Translations under genes and position numbers: made by a program
The notes under the pieces: generated by a model
Database searches by the model: none
What the model was told of the DNA's origin: nothing
Seen by the model: the letters and a program-made list of their open reading frames with translations, nothing else
Assembly (NCBI GenBank): GCA_031273445.1
Contig: JAISRV010000369.1
Span: 1-11,131, forward strand
Direction of reading: 5' to 3'
DNA length: 11,131 nucleotides
Source: Candidatus Adiutrix sp.
GTDB taxonomy: Bacteria; Desulfobacterota; Desulfarculia; Adiutricales; Adiutricaceae
In this document: piece by piece, positions 5,996-11,131 of the stretch
Layout: each line of letters starts with the position of its first letter
How positions within the stretch are numbered: the first letter of the stretch is position 1

Positions 5996-6760
5996 CTACC
6001 TGAAAATGGAAATACGGGCCGAGGGCGGCAAAAAAGCGTGGAGCTTCTGTTCGATTATGCGGGGGTTGTCGCCCCGGCACAGGGCCAGGAGACCCTGAAC
6101 AATAAGTTCCTTGATCATGGTTTCATCCTGGGAACGGGCCCGGAGCTTGCCGGCGATGGGGATGAAGACCACGTTGGACAAAATGGCCCCGTAAAAGGTG
6201 GTGACCAGGGCTAAGGACATGGCCGGGCCGATGCTGGAAGGGTCGTCGAGTTGCCGCAGCATGGAGATGAGCCCCAGGAGCGTGCCGATCATGCCGAAGG
6301 CCGGGGCGAAGTTGCCCATGGTCTGAAAAATGTCGGCCCCCAAGCGATGCCGCGACTCCTGAAAAGAAATTTCCGTCTCCAATATCTCGTTAATGGCCTG
6401 GGGTTCAAGGCCGTCGATGGTCAACTGCAGGCCCTTTTGCAGGAAGGGGTCGCTGATGTCTTTAAGATTCGATTCCAGAGACAGAAGCCCTTCCTTGCGG
6501 GCTTTGGCGGCGAAAATGGCGAATCCGGCGATTATTTCGCCGATGGTCGTGGTGCGGGCGACAAAGGCGTTTTTCAGCACCGACATGGTATTGAGGCAGT
6601 CGCGCAAAGGGTAGCTGATCATGGTGGCGCAGGCGGTGCCGCCGCAAACGACCAATATGGAAGGCAGGTCATAGAAGGCCTCCAGCCCCACGCCCATGGT
6701 CATGGAGACGAGAAGAAGGCCGATGGATGAAAAAATTCCTATGATGGTCGCGATATCCAT
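5996..6760 (-). CDS. motA: Flagellar motor stator protein MotA (PomA-like)
   Basis: MotA forms the pentameric membrane part of the stator and pushes on FliG. The 254-residue product has the usual length and four membrane segments (about 4-22, 33-50, 147-170, 183-204). The cytoplasmic loop contains KARKEGLLSLE (86-96) with the charged residues used at the rotor interface. FAPAFGMIGTLLGL (151-164) and GAILSNVVFIPIAGKL (191-206) carry the conserved prolines. MDIATIIGIF resembles the PomA start, and threonines 160, 187 and 188 match those implicated in sodium selectivity in PomA. I chose ATG 6758-6760; the frame stays open to 6910, but those 50 residues are atypical, basic and repeat-containing. 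AGGCGG lies about 6 nt upstream. First gene of the cluster. Confidence 0.95.
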   Translation of the reverse strand: MDIATIIGIFSSIGLLLVSMTMGVGLEAFYDLPSILVVCGGTACATMISYPLRDCLNTMSVLKNAFVARTTTIGEIIAGFAIFAAKARKEGLLSLESNLKDISDPFLQKGLQLTIDGLEPQAINEILETEISFQESRHRLGADIFQTMGNFAPAFGMIGTLLGLISMLRQLDDPSSIGPAMSLALVTTFYGAILSNVVFIPIAGKLRARSQDETMIKELIVQGLLALCRGDNPRIIEQKLHAFLPPSARISIFR

Positions 6761-6766
6761 AAAGGC

Positions 6767-6803
6767 CGCCTGAAGAAAAAGAAGACGCCTGAAGAAAAAG
6801 AAG
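6767..6803 (-). repeat. 19-nt tandem repeat in the motA leader
   Basis: Two adjacent 18-nt matches (6767-6784 and 6786-6803) with a 19-nt period lie immediately before motA. In the transcribed sense each reads CTTCTTTTTCTTCAGGCG, a pyrimidine tract followed by a Shine-Dalgarno-like core; the copy next to the gene supplies the actual ribosome binding site. The duplication could affect translation initiation (inference). Confidence 0.85.
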
Positions 6804-6898
6804 CCGCGGGCGCCGCCGCTTAAAAGCCGCCAAACCCGCCTTCGGCGGATCGCCGCCAGAGCCGTGTCGCCAAACCCTCGTCGCCAGTCCCTTAAATA

Positions 6899-6915
6899 AG
6901 CAATAATCATGCCTA
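6899..6915 (-). promoter_or_regulatory. Sigma-54-type promoter upstream of motA
   Basis: On the minus strand the site reads TAGGCATGATTATTGCT, close to the RpoN consensus TTGGCACG-N4-TTGCW. The GG and GC pairs are separated by exactly 10 nt. Transcription would start near 6889, giving a leader of about 130 nt before motA. Flagellar operons of many Proteobacteria and relatives use sigma-54, which fits the context. No experimental support is available from sequence alone. Confidence 0.6.
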
Positions 6916-7000
6916 TAAAAGGCCGTCTGGCTAATTTTCACGACCGGCCTCACTGATAAGGCTTAACCGGTTTGGCCGGCCAGCCGCTCTCGCTTCTGGC

Positions 7001-7044
7001 TAGCGCCCTGTGCGGTTAGAAGGAACTAACCGCACAGGGCGCTA
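7001..7044. repeat. Perfect 19-bp inverted repeat
   Basis: TAGCGCCCTGTGCGGTTAG (7001-7019) is followed by the 6-nt loop AAGGAA and its exact complement (7026-7044). No T-run follows on either strand, so it is not an ordinary intrinsic terminator. It lies about 85-145 bp upstream of the sigma-54-like site, a usual distance for enhancer-binding protein sites. It could also form a stable RNA hairpin in a longer leader. Confidence 0.9.
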
Positions 7045-7049
7045 TTGGA

Positions 7050-7075
7050 CTGTGCGGTTAATTCCGTCCGCACAG
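7050..7075. repeat. Second inverted repeat sharing the CTGTGCGG core
   Basis: CTGTGCGG (7050-7057) and CCGCACAG (7068-7075) form an 8-bp stem with a 10-nt loop, using the same core as the 19-bp inverted repeat beside it. On the minus strand the middle segment (7065-7050) can instead pair over 16 bp, with one G-U, to the neighbouring arm near 7038-7023, so the two folds exclude each other. Confidence 0.8.
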
Positions 7076-7094
7076 GACGCTTAGGAGGCCAGCC

Positions 7095-7156
7095 TTAAAA
7101 TTATATCACAATTTACTTCAAAGAGTATATGTTTAAATAATTTCATATCATAATCC
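7095..7156 (-). promoter_or_regulatory. AT-rich stretch with extended -10 motif
   Basis: This stretch is markedly AT-rich within GC-rich DNA. On the minus strand it contains TGATATAAT (7108-7100), a full extended -10 element, but no convincing -35 at 16-18 nt. A transcript from here would run through both inverted repeats and the sigma-54-like site into motA. It may be a second, sigma-70-type promoter for the cluster. Confidence 0.35.
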
Positions 7157-7181
7157 AGGCCGCCGGCGAGGCCAAAAAAAC

Positions 7182-7220
7182 AGGCCGGTTTCCCCGTGGC
7201 CTTCAGGGGCAAACCGGCCT
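7182..7220 (-). terminator. Intrinsic terminator, possibly bidirectional
   Basis: AGGCCGGTTT (7182-7191) pairs perfectly with AAACCGGCCT (7211-7220). The stem is extended inside by CCCC/GGGG with one bulged base. On the minus strand the hairpin is followed by TGTTTTTTT, and on the plus strand by TTTT. It lies 183 nt beyond the stop of the minus-strand repeat-protein gene, beyond the CRISPR-like remnant, and would end that transcript before the motA promoter region. Confidence 0.85.
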
Positions 7221-7275
7221 TTTTAATGCGGCTATTCATATAGTTTTTTCCCACATCATTGATGATGTGGGGGCA

Positions 7276-7380
7276 GTTTCAATCCCTTTTAATCAGGGTT
7301 CCATTCATAATGGCTTCCATGAGGTGAACAGGAAAATGCTGGGGTTTCAATCCCTTTAAATGCAGGGCTCCATTCTAAAA
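7276..7380 (-). CRISPR. Degenerate two-repeat CRISPR remnant with one spacer
   Basis: Two related units of about 36 nt start at 7276 and 7344 with GTTTCAATCCCTTT and share CAGGG, TCCATTC and an AT-rich end, differing by a few substitutions and one indel. They enclose about 32 nt of unrelated sequence (7312-7343), a typical spacer length. On the minus strand each unit ends in ATTGAAAC, the well-known 3' end of many type I and III repeats that becomes the crRNA 5' handle. Both keep a CCCT/AGGG stem. No cas gene is in the window, and the repeats have diverged, so this looks like a relic. Confidence 0.6.
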
Positions 7381-7402
7381 AAAATCAAACGTCTAAAAAA
7401 AC

Positions 7403-8353
7403 TCAAACGCGCCCGTCGAAAGAAGCGCCGACGGCCTCCGGGCGGGTGTAGCGGTCGAGCCCGGCGCTCATCTCCAGATTGGCGCGAGTGCGGGCCACGG
7501 CGTTTGCCGCCGCGAAGGCCGGGTCGTTATACGGATCGTCGATATAACCAGGCGCGCCTGACCTGATTCGGGGCGCATCGGCCGTCGCCTGGAAGCTCCT
7601 TAAACGCCCCATGGCGTTCTGGGCCGCATAGGCCGGGTCGAAATAAGGATCTTCAGTCATCAGGGGCGGCCCGGCCTGAACAAAATCGACTTCGGCCGGC
7701 TCAAGGCGCCCGGTCAGGTCCGCCATGGCCTCCTGGGCGGCCCGGGCCGGATCATAAGGCATGTAGCGCCCCAAAGGCAAGCGGCCGGGCAGAGGCGAGC
7801 GGGTCGGCGGGGCGGAAATGCCGGTCGTCCCGGCCTCTTCCGCCTGGGCCGTGAGACTGGCTCCCCAGGCCCGGAATTCCGGCTGGAGATGTTGCGTCCT
7901 GACCCCGTTTTGGGCGTATTGATAGGGCAGCGCGTCGTCCCAGTATTGGGCCGCTTGAATGATTTGCTGCGGATGGCGCGCGATGGAGGCTTCGTTTTTA
8001 GGGTCGGCCGTGGGCTCGCGGCGCGGCTCTATATTCAGATAACGCTGAATGGCGTCTATGACCGTGTCGACCCGGGACGCGGGGGCCTCGAACACGTCCA
8101 GCCGCATCCGCCGGCCCGGTTGACGGCCCGGCAGAGGCGTGAAGTCGAGCACTTCCGCGACCGGCTCATTGGCGACCGTGGCCACGGGCGCCGAAGCCCG
8201 GCCGGAAGCGATCGTGTTCTGAAGGCTGTTGGGATTGACGACCGTATGCTTCAGGCGGTCGTCGACCGCCTCCCGGACCTGGCTGAAAAGGCCGGCCACA
8301 GTCGAGACGCGAGGGGAGATGACGGGACTGGCGTGCTGAGGATCTTTGAGCAT
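7403..8353 (-). CDS. Unrecognised protein with 38-residue repeats
   Basis: I do not recognise this 316-residue protein. It has no signal peptide or membrane segment. An N-terminal part (1-110) contains possible amphipathic helices (VSTVAGLFSQVREAVDDRLK, SRVDTVIDAIQRYL). The middle is Pro-rich. The C-terminal third has three copies of a motif with DPA at 201, 239 and 277, an exact 38-residue period: PYDPARAAQEAMADL, PYFDPAYAAQNAMGRL and PYNDPAFAAANAVART. I chose ATG 8351-8353 because AAGGAG lies 6 nt upstream; the frame is open to 8443, but the extra residues are unlike the rest. A sigma-70 promoter at 8511-8539 precedes it and a terminator at 7182-7220 follows, so it is probably transcribed alone. 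Lying beside the motor genes does not show a flagellar role. Confidence 0.8.
   Translation of the reverse strand: MLKDPQHASPVISPRVSTVAGLFSQVREAVDDRLKHTVVNPNSLQNTIASGRASAPVATVANEPVAEVLDFTPLPGRQPGRRMRLDVFEAPASRVDTVIDAIQRYLNIEPRREPTADPKNEASIARHPQQIIQAAQYWDDALPYQYAQNGVRTQHLQPEFRAWGASLTAQAEEAGTTGISAPPTRSPLPGRLPLGRYMPYDPARAAQEAMADLTGRLEPAEVDFVQAGPPLMTEDPYFDPAYAAQNAMGRLRSFQATADAPRIRSGAPGYIDDPYNDPAFAAANAVARTRANLEMSAGLDRYTRPEAVGASFDGRV
7481..7762 (-). repeat. Three 114-nt repeats in the unrecognised gene
   Basis: The three protein motifs at residues 198-291 correspond to an exact 114-nt period. Traces remain visible in the DNA, for example GGCCGGGTCG in two copies and GGCCGGATC in the third. The linkers between motifs have diverged, so the duplications are not recent. 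Confidence 0.8.
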
Positions 8354-8510
8354 GGCCTTCTCCTTGAATATAAAGAGTTTGCCATATCCCTGGCGGAAGC
8401 AAAAAAAACGCGCCGCCGCGGCCTCCCGGCCTCCGCCGGTCAAGCGCCGCGGGACGCCTGCCTGGCGATCTCGCTTGCTTCAGCTTGCTCTCATCCATTG
8501 AGACGCTTCA

Positions 8511-8539
8511 ATTATATCAACACTCCCGCCAAACGTCAA
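8511..8539 (-). promoter_or_regulatory. Sigma-70 promoter for the 38-residue repeat protein
   Basis: On the minus strand, TTGACG (8539-8534), a 17-nt spacer and TATAAT (8516-8511) preceded by TG-A form an almost ideal sigma-70 promoter with extended -10. The start would be near 8504, leaving about 150 nt of leader before the gene. CATCCATTG (8492-8500) and its exact complement CAATGGATG (8565-8573) flank the promoter and may be operator halves. Confidence 0.75.
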
Positions 8540-8603
8540 CCAGGGCGGAGCCCTGAAAATCATGCAATGGATGTATTTTCAATGGTTTTTGTGCTACACT
8601 CGA

Positions 8604-8631
8604 TTGCAGTTACAAATTAATCTGGTAATTT
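8604..8631 (+). promoter_or_regulatory. Weak candidate promoter for the redox protein gene
   Basis: TTGCAG (8604-8609) and TAATTT (8626-8631), 16 nt apart and with TG before the -10, are the best plus-strand pair I see upstream of the gene at 8751. TGCTACACT at 8592-8600 is an alternative extended -10. Both are weak matches. The rest of the 397-nt divergent region (8354-8750) holds the minus-strand promoter and leader, plus a doubtful short ORF. Confidence 0.25.
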
Positions 8632-8646
8632 TAGGATGGAATTCAG

Positions 8647-8727
8647 GTGCTTAGAACCCATGAGGATGAGAAGGCAACTGCCAAAATAGCTCGCTATGAG
8701 CCCAAGGCGGAGATGAAAACGACCTGA
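8647..8727 (+). CDS. Possible 26-residue ORF before the redox protein gene
   Basis: A GTG-initiated frame encodes 26 residues, mostly charged (RTHEDEK, YEPKAEMKTT), and ends 23 nt before the next gene. AGGATGG lies upstream at a workable distance. The codons look plausible, but a length of 26 is easily reached by chance. It could be a leader peptide, the tail of a lost gene, or not coding. Confidence 0.2.
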   Translation: MLRTHEDEKATAKIARYEPKAEMKTT

Positions 8728-8750
8728 TAATATTGCAAGGAGTTGACCAC

Positions 8751-9209
8751 ATGGTCTCAGAAATCAGTTTGGAAAAGATAAAAAAACAAGCCGAAGAGCA
8801 CTATGCCAATGGTGATTTTTACTGTTCGGAAGCGATTGTCTCGGCTATCAGAGACAATTTTCAGGCGGATATCCCTTTAAGCGCTATAGCCATGGCCTCT
8901 GGGTTCCCGGTGGGCGTGGGCGGCTCTAAATGTATTTGCGGCGCGGTTTCCGGCGGCATCATGTGCCTGGGTCATTTTTTTGGACGGACAACGCCGAAAG
9001 ATGAACGCGTGAATAAAGCCATGGCCCTGGCGGGTGAACTGCACAGCAACTTTAAAACCAACCATAAGGTTCTGTGCTGCAAAATATTAACTAAAAATAT
9101 GGACTTGGGGTCTGCTGACCACATGCGGCAATGCATCAGTTTTACTGGCGAAGTTGCTGAAAAGACAGCTCATATTATCGCCCGCGAACTTGGAATTCGC
9201 TTTATCTGA
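8751..9209 (+). CDS. C_GCAxxG_C_C family putative redox-active protein
   Basis: The 152-residue product fits the small C_GCAxxG_C_C family, presumed redox-active because of spaced conserved cysteines; no reaction is established. Its seven cysteines are at 25 (CSEA), 61, 63 and 72 (GSKCICGAVSGGIMCLG), 109 and 110 (HKVLCCKIL) and 128 (QCISFTGEVAEKTA). There is no signal peptide or membrane helix, so it should be cytoplasmic. The ATG at 8751 has AAGGAG 8 nt upstream; an in-frame TTG at 8733 precedes that site and is not used. The ACR3 permease gene starts 182 nt downstream on the same strand, which suggests a thiol or redox role linked to arsenic (inference). Codons look less GC-rich than in the flagellar genes, possibly a sign of transfer. 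Confidence 0.88.
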   Translation: MVSEISLEKIKKQAEEHYANGDFYCSEAIVSAIRDNFQADIPLSAIAMASGFPVGVGGSKCICGAVSGGIMCLGHFFGRTTPKDERVNKAMALAGELHSNFKTNHKVLCCKILTKNMDLGSADHMRQCISFTGEVAEKTAHIIARELGIRFI

Positions 9210-9391
9210 CGCTCTTTTAGGCTTTCGCCGGACTTGTTCGGCACTCTGCTCAGTGTGGGTGATGTATTTTGCCCTTGCAATGATTCAATACAAAAGAAGA
9301 AGTCGCCGCCTGAATTGATCAGGCCGCCTCTTAAAAGGCTTACGGGGTACAGCGGGGCTGTTGCGCAAGTCCGCTATTATGAGGTGAGACC

Positions 9392-10435
9392 ATGAATCAA
9401 ACGCCGTTATTACAAAAATTATCGTTCCTGGATCGGTTCCTGACTCTGTGGATATTTCTGGCCATGGCGGTCGGGGTTATATTGGGCTGGGCCGCTCCGG
9501 GCATCAAAGAGGTCATCAACATCTTTCAGGTCGGCACGACCAATATCCCCATTGCCATAGGCCTGATTGTCATGATGTATCCACCCCTGGCCAAAGTGAA
9601 GTATGAGCGACTTGGCCAGGTCTTCAAAAATAAAAAAGTCCTCGGGCTTTCTTTAGTTCAGAACTGGCTGATTGGGCCGGTTTTGATGTTCCTTCTGGCC
9701 ATTGCCTTTTTGTCCGGCAACAACCATTACATGGTGGGGTTGATATTGATCGGCCTGGCCCGTTGCATTGCCATGGTTATTGTCTGGAACGATCTGGCTG
9801 GGGGCGATAGGGAATACTGCGCCGGGCTGGTGGCCTTCAATTCCATTTTCCAAGTTCTGTTCTTTTCCGTCTACGCCTATGTCTTTATCACCGTTTTACC
9901 GGATTGGTTTGGCCTGGGCGGGGCGCTGGTCGACATCAGCATGGGGCAGATTGCCGAGAGCGTCTTCATATATCTGGGCATTCCTTTTATCGCCGGTGTG
10001 GCCTCCCGTATTTATGGATTGAAAGTGAAGGGACTGGATTGGTATGAAAAAGTCTTTATCCCCCGCGTAAGTCCCTGGACTCTGCGGGCACTCTTGTTCA
10101 CCATCCTGGTCATGTTCTCGTTGAAGGGCGAATATATTATTGCCCTGCCCCTCGACGTGGCGAAGGTGGCTATTCCCCTGCTCATTTATTTTCTGATTAT
10201 GTTTTTGATGTCTTTTTATATGTCCAGACAAATAGGGGCCAGCTATGAAGAAGCGGCCACCCTGTCTTTTACGGCCGCATCCAACAACTTCGAACTGGCC
10301 ATTGCCGTGGCCATTGCCGTCTTTGGCCTTGATTCCGGCGAAGCCTTTGTGGCGGTGATCGGGCCGCTGGCGGAAGTGCCGGTGCTGATTGGCCTGGTTC
10401 ATGTTTCTCTGTGGCTTAAACGGAGATGGTTTTGA
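9392..10435 (+). CDS. acr3: ACR3-type arsenite efflux permease
   Basis: ACR3 permeases export arsenite, and in some cases antimonite, across the inner membrane using ion gradients. The 347-residue product has family length and about ten hydrophobic segments. [18 protein letters not shown] (121-138) contains the conserved Cys125 that binds the metalloid, and [16 protein letters not shown] (293-308) carries the conserved Glu301. [17 protein letters not shown] (56-72) is also typical. The ATG at 9392 has GAGGTGAG just upstream. No arsR, arsC or arsenate reductase gene is visible in the window, so control and arsenate reduction would come from elsewhere. The preceding gene encodes a cysteine-rich putative redox protein. 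The gene converges on the cyclotransferase gene, with an 85-nt gap. Identification is firm; exact substrate range is unknown. Confidence 0.95.
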   Translation: MNQTPLLQKLSFLDRFLTLWIFLAMAVGVILGWAAPGIKEVINIFQVGTTNIPIAIGLIVMMYPPLAKVKYERLGQVFKNKKVLGLSLVQNWLIGPVLMFLLAIAFLSGNNHYMVGLILIGLARCIAMVIVWNDLAGGDREYCAGLVAFNSIFQVLFFSVYAYVFITVLPDWFGLGGALVDISMGQIAESVFIYLGIPFIAGVASRIYGLKVKGLDWYEKVFIPRVSPWTLRALLFTILVMFSLKGEYIIALPLDVAKVAIPLLIYFLIMFLMSFYMSRQIGASYEEAATLSFTAASNNFELAIAVAIAVFGLDSGEAFVAVIGPLAEVPVLIGLVHVSLWLKRRWF

Positions 10436-10484
10436 ACATCGCGCCCCAGTTTACATCTCAGGGCCATCTCCAGGGCCTCGCAGA

Positions 10485-10528
10485 GGACAGGATGCGACAG
10501 CATCCGCGGGCCCCGCGCGGCTAAGCGC
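10485..10528 (-). repeat. 3'-end hairpin repeat behind the cyclotransferase gene
   Basis: This block closely matches the one behind fliM at 2288-2329: GGACAGGATGCG, then ATCCG, a GGCC/CGCGCGGC stretch and AGCGC. The hairpin is GGATGC (10490-10495) with GCATCC (10500-10505) around GACA. The stop codon of the minus-strand gene (10521-10523) lies inside the repeat. It is also the only structured element between the two convergent genes here. Confidence 0.65.
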
Positions 10529-11131
10529 CGTTCGGAGGCCAGGCTATCTGGTAGAGGCGGGGCCAGAATTTGCCGGTCAGCCACAGGCTTTGGCCGTCCG
10601 GCGCGAGGGCCAGCCCATTGAGCACAACATCCGCCGGCGCCAGCCGCCTATCGAGGCCGTCGCGCTCGGCCAGCCGGCGGAGGGGGGCGGCGTCCAGCCA
10701 GAAACGGACCCGGCCGTCAGACAGATCAATAGCCGCGACCAGGTCGCTTTCATAAACGTTGGCCAGCATCAGGCCGGTCGCCGGGTCCCACTCCAGCTCG
10801 TTCAAGCCTCTCACTTCGCGCCCGTCGTCATGAACCCTGAGAGCGGCGCCGGCCGGAGCGAAATCGCCGGGCCGGTGGGGGCGAAGGAAAGCCGAACCGT
10901 CCGACCGCCATAGGCGGCCCCCGTCCCAGCCCAGCCCCCAGCCTTCACCGTCATAAGACAGGCGGCGCGCCGGAGTCAGGTCGTCGGGGTTCAGGACGAA
11001 AACGGTTTCGTTGCGCCAGGTCAAAAGATATATTTCGCCCTCGGCCAAAGCCGCGCCTTCGGCGAAAAAATGACCCGGCGGCCGAAAGGCCTGTTGCGGC
11101 GCCGAGGCGGGAAGCGCGCCGAAACTCCAAC
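10521..11131 (-). CDS. Glutaminyl-peptide cyclotransferase, 5' part cut by window edge
   Basis: Glutaminyl cyclotransferases of the bacterial/plant beta-propeller type convert N-terminal glutamine to pyroglutamate, usually on exported proteins. The reading frame is open to the right edge, giving about 203 codons that end at TAG 10521-10523; the start and N-terminus are outside. Family blocks appear in order: HFFAEGAALAEGEIYLLTW (encoded about 11072-11016), YDGEGWGLGWDGGRLWRSDG, VRGLNELEWDPATGLMLANV, ESDLVAAIDLSDGRVRFWLD, LNGLALAPDG and LTGKFWPRLYQI. An internal TTG at 11046-11048 is not the start, because the conserved sequence continues upstream of it. The gene is convergent with acr3, and a 3'-end hairpin repeat overlaps its stop. 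Signal peptide presence cannot be judged. Confidence 0.9.
   Translation of the reverse strand, partial: WSFGALPASAPQQAFRPPGHFFAEGAALAEGEIYLLTWRNETVFVLNPDDLTPARRLSYDGEGWGLGWDGGRLWRSDGSAFLRPHRPGDFAPAGAALRVHDDGREVRGLNELEWDPATGLMLANVYESDLVAAIDLSDGRVRFWLDAAPLRRLAERDGLDRRLAPADVVLNGLALAPDGQSLWLTGKFWPRLYQIAWPPNGA

Noticed and set aside
6761..6910. N-terminal extension of motA by 50 codons
   Set aside because: The added residues are basic, include the 19-nt tandem repeat translation, and overlap the sigma-54-like site; MDIATIIGIF at 6760 is the normal MotA start with a ribosome site.
7250..7271. Palindrome with arms CCCACATCAT and ATGATGTGGG as a terminator
   Set aside because: On the minus strand the stem is followed by an A-run and on the plus strand it is preceded by Ts, so neither strand has the T-run needed; its function is unknown.
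8354..8443. Earlier start of the 38-residue repeat gene
   Set aside because: The 30 extra residues lie in the leader, and AAGGAG is correctly placed only for the ATG at 8351-8353.
8733..8750. TTG start of the C_GCAxxG_C_C gene
   Set aside because: The AAGGAG ribosome site lies inside this extension and fits the ATG at 8751.
9310..9330. GCCTGA / TCAGGC dyad between the redox gene and acr3 as a terminator
   Set aside because: The stem is only 6 bp and no T-run follows; too weak to support.
11046..11048. TTG start of the cyclotransferase
   Set aside because: Conserved family sequence continues upstream in frame to the window edge, so the gene is truncated rather than starting here.

Overview
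The window carries a large minus-strand flagellar export, switch and motor cluster on its left, a repeat- and hairpin-rich intergenic zone in the middle, and an accessory right side. GC-rich coding DNA, fliL-fliM-fliN-fliO-fliP joined directly to a motA and two motB-like genes, and a sigma-54-like promoter ahead of motA suggest a Gram-negative bacterium of the deltaproteobacterial (Desulfobacterota) kind. That placement is inference; no rRNA or other marker gene is present.

Positions 1-6760, read leftward on the minus strand: motA, a MotB-like gene without the channel aspartate, a MotB-like gene with it (these two overlap by 4 nt), fliL, fliM, fliN, fliO and fliP (cut by the left edge). Together they encode the stator (MotA plus two MotB-like proteins), the stator-associated FliL, the C-ring switch (FliM, FliN) and part of the type III export gate (FliO, FliP). 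Three of the gaps, fliM-fliL, fliN-fliM and fliO-fliP, each hold two tandem copies of one structured repeat. Its 30-bp palindrome and a second hairpin start exactly 68 bp apart in five copies, and the arms co-vary between copies. A decayed copy lies in the fliL-motB gap.

Positions 6761-7402 hold no gene. From right to left they contain a degenerate two-repeat CRISPR remnant, an intrinsic terminator for the gene to the right, an AT-rich stretch with an extended -10 motif, a pair of strong inverted repeats whose arms can pair in two exclusive ways, a sigma-54-like element and a 19-nt tandem repeat just before motA.

Positions 7403-8353 encode an unrecognised protein with three copies of a motif at an exact 38-residue period, driven by a well-formed sigma-70 promoter at 8511-8539. 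On the plus strand, in DNA that looks less GC-rich, follow a C_GCAxxG_C_C family putative redox protein and an ACR3-type arsenite efflux permease. The window ends with a minus-strand, edge-truncated glutaminyl-peptide cyclotransferase. Its stop codon lies in a 3'-end hairpin repeat that also occurs behind fliM.
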